Positions 63,542 to 64,000 of a stretch of DNA of 64,000 bases are shown one piece after another. Made by a program: the position numbers and the translations under genes. Every line of letters starts with the position of its first letter. Position 1 is the stretch's first letter. The notes below the pieces were generated by a model. That model saw only the letters and a program-made list of their open reading frames with translations. It was not told the origin of the DNA and did no database searches. Origin of the DNA: Xanthostigma xanthostigma (taxonomy: Eukaryota; Arthropoda; Insecta; Raphidioptera; Raphidiidae); NCBI GenBank assembly GCA_963575645.1, contig OY754470.1, positions 45,353,201 through 45,417,200 of the forward strand, written 5' to 3'.

Positions 63542-64000
63542 CTATCCGTTACCCGCGTCTTCGCGCGCGATAACAGAAATTTAATTTTGTTTAATTATAC
63601 TATATCAAATGTTAATATTTTTGAAGTTGGAATGGCCCGGTCGCCCAATTGGCTGGAATTTTTCTTACAAATTTATTCTTTAGTTTGCTTATAGTTTTGT
63701 AGATGTAGTTGTTAAAATAAATGATACCTCTCCATATTAGGCGGACTTCCCCTATTTTAGAATCCGTGATTTCTGATATTTAAACAAATAATTGTGTTTG
63801 TGTTCAGGCAGGATCTTGTTTAATCCCTTAATACATCCTAATGGTTGAATTCTTGGCAATTTCAAATATTTGACTGTCCAACGTCTGTGCCAAATTATAA
63901 ACGATATAACTTTAACAGTAAAGAATTCATTATCCTAAAACTACTATTTTTATAAATTATTAAACTGACCCCCTCGAAATTCGATGGAGTGAGAATATTT
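63542..64000 (-). other. Possible Helitron-like 3' remnant, then unannotated sequence
   Basis: CTATCCGTTACCCGCGTCTT, CGCGCGCGATAAC at 63542 resembles the start of 58171-58200 (CTAGCCGCTACCCGCGGCTA) with CTAG decayed to CTAT. Nothing else was recognised to the window end. Confidence 0.45.

Overview
The window looks like nuclear DNA of a repeat-rich insect. It is AT-rich and has no bacterial-style gene packing. The only long open frame belongs to a retrotransposon. The mobile DNA is typical of arthropods: tRNA-derived SINEs, CR1/Jockey-like and RTE-like LINEs, Helitrons, many short hAT-type elements, foldback elements, and the repeats beginning CGGCCAAGTGCGAGTCGG and AACCGACTTCAAAAAAGGAG, both very common in Lepidoptera but not confined to them. 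I cannot settle the order. I see no host protein-coding gene, no intact functional tRNA, no rRNA and no CRISPR array. The window is best read as intergenic or intronic sequence made of nested, mostly dead transposons.

Layout. 1-7.1 kb: two SINE copies, an RTE 3' end, fragments of families F and G, a Helitron helicase relic and a foldback. 7.1-15 kb: the first full copy of a 1-kb family (D), hAT elements, a second helicase relic, and an element carrying five 156-bp tandem units. 15.5-18.6 kb: a 345-bp Helitron with clean ends next to a 5'-truncated LINE whose reverse-transcriptase frame is open for about 730 codons, then a palindrome with hammerhead-ribozyme-like cores. 19-31 kb: hAT elements, tRNA-like sequences, copies of D, F and G, and two LINE 3' ends. 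31-44 kb: large foldbacks (31.4, 36.1 and 42.6 kb), more hAT elements, a SINE, and a 521-bp TA-flanked element with a conserved 52-codon frame. 45-59 kb: Helitrons, hAT elements, the third helicase relic (at a Helitron 3' end with hairpin and CTAG), and the second copy of the 521-bp element. 59-64 kb: AT-rich sequence, short tandem and palindromic motifs, and the second near-full copy of D followed by F.

Family names used below are mine. D: about 1 kb, begins TTGGTTGTCTGTAAAGTCGG and ends near ACGTTATCACGTCAAAA. F: about 480-500 bp, begins with a hairpin around ATTCCAACCCACAAGTGGGG and ends ACATGACGTGGAACATATTA. G: carries GGTCCGACCCCTAGATCCC at one end and a TCGGCCCGACAGGA segment. P: ends in CTGCACACGAGGCTGGTTTT. 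Q: carries GCGCGTCATGATGC palindromes. Where parts work together, they are transposon parts: Helitron helicase relics show that an autonomous source for the short Helitrons once existed, and the LINE reverse transcriptases are the expected kind of enzyme for moving the SINEs. All homology statements rest on recognition and by-eye comparison within the window; no database search was possible.
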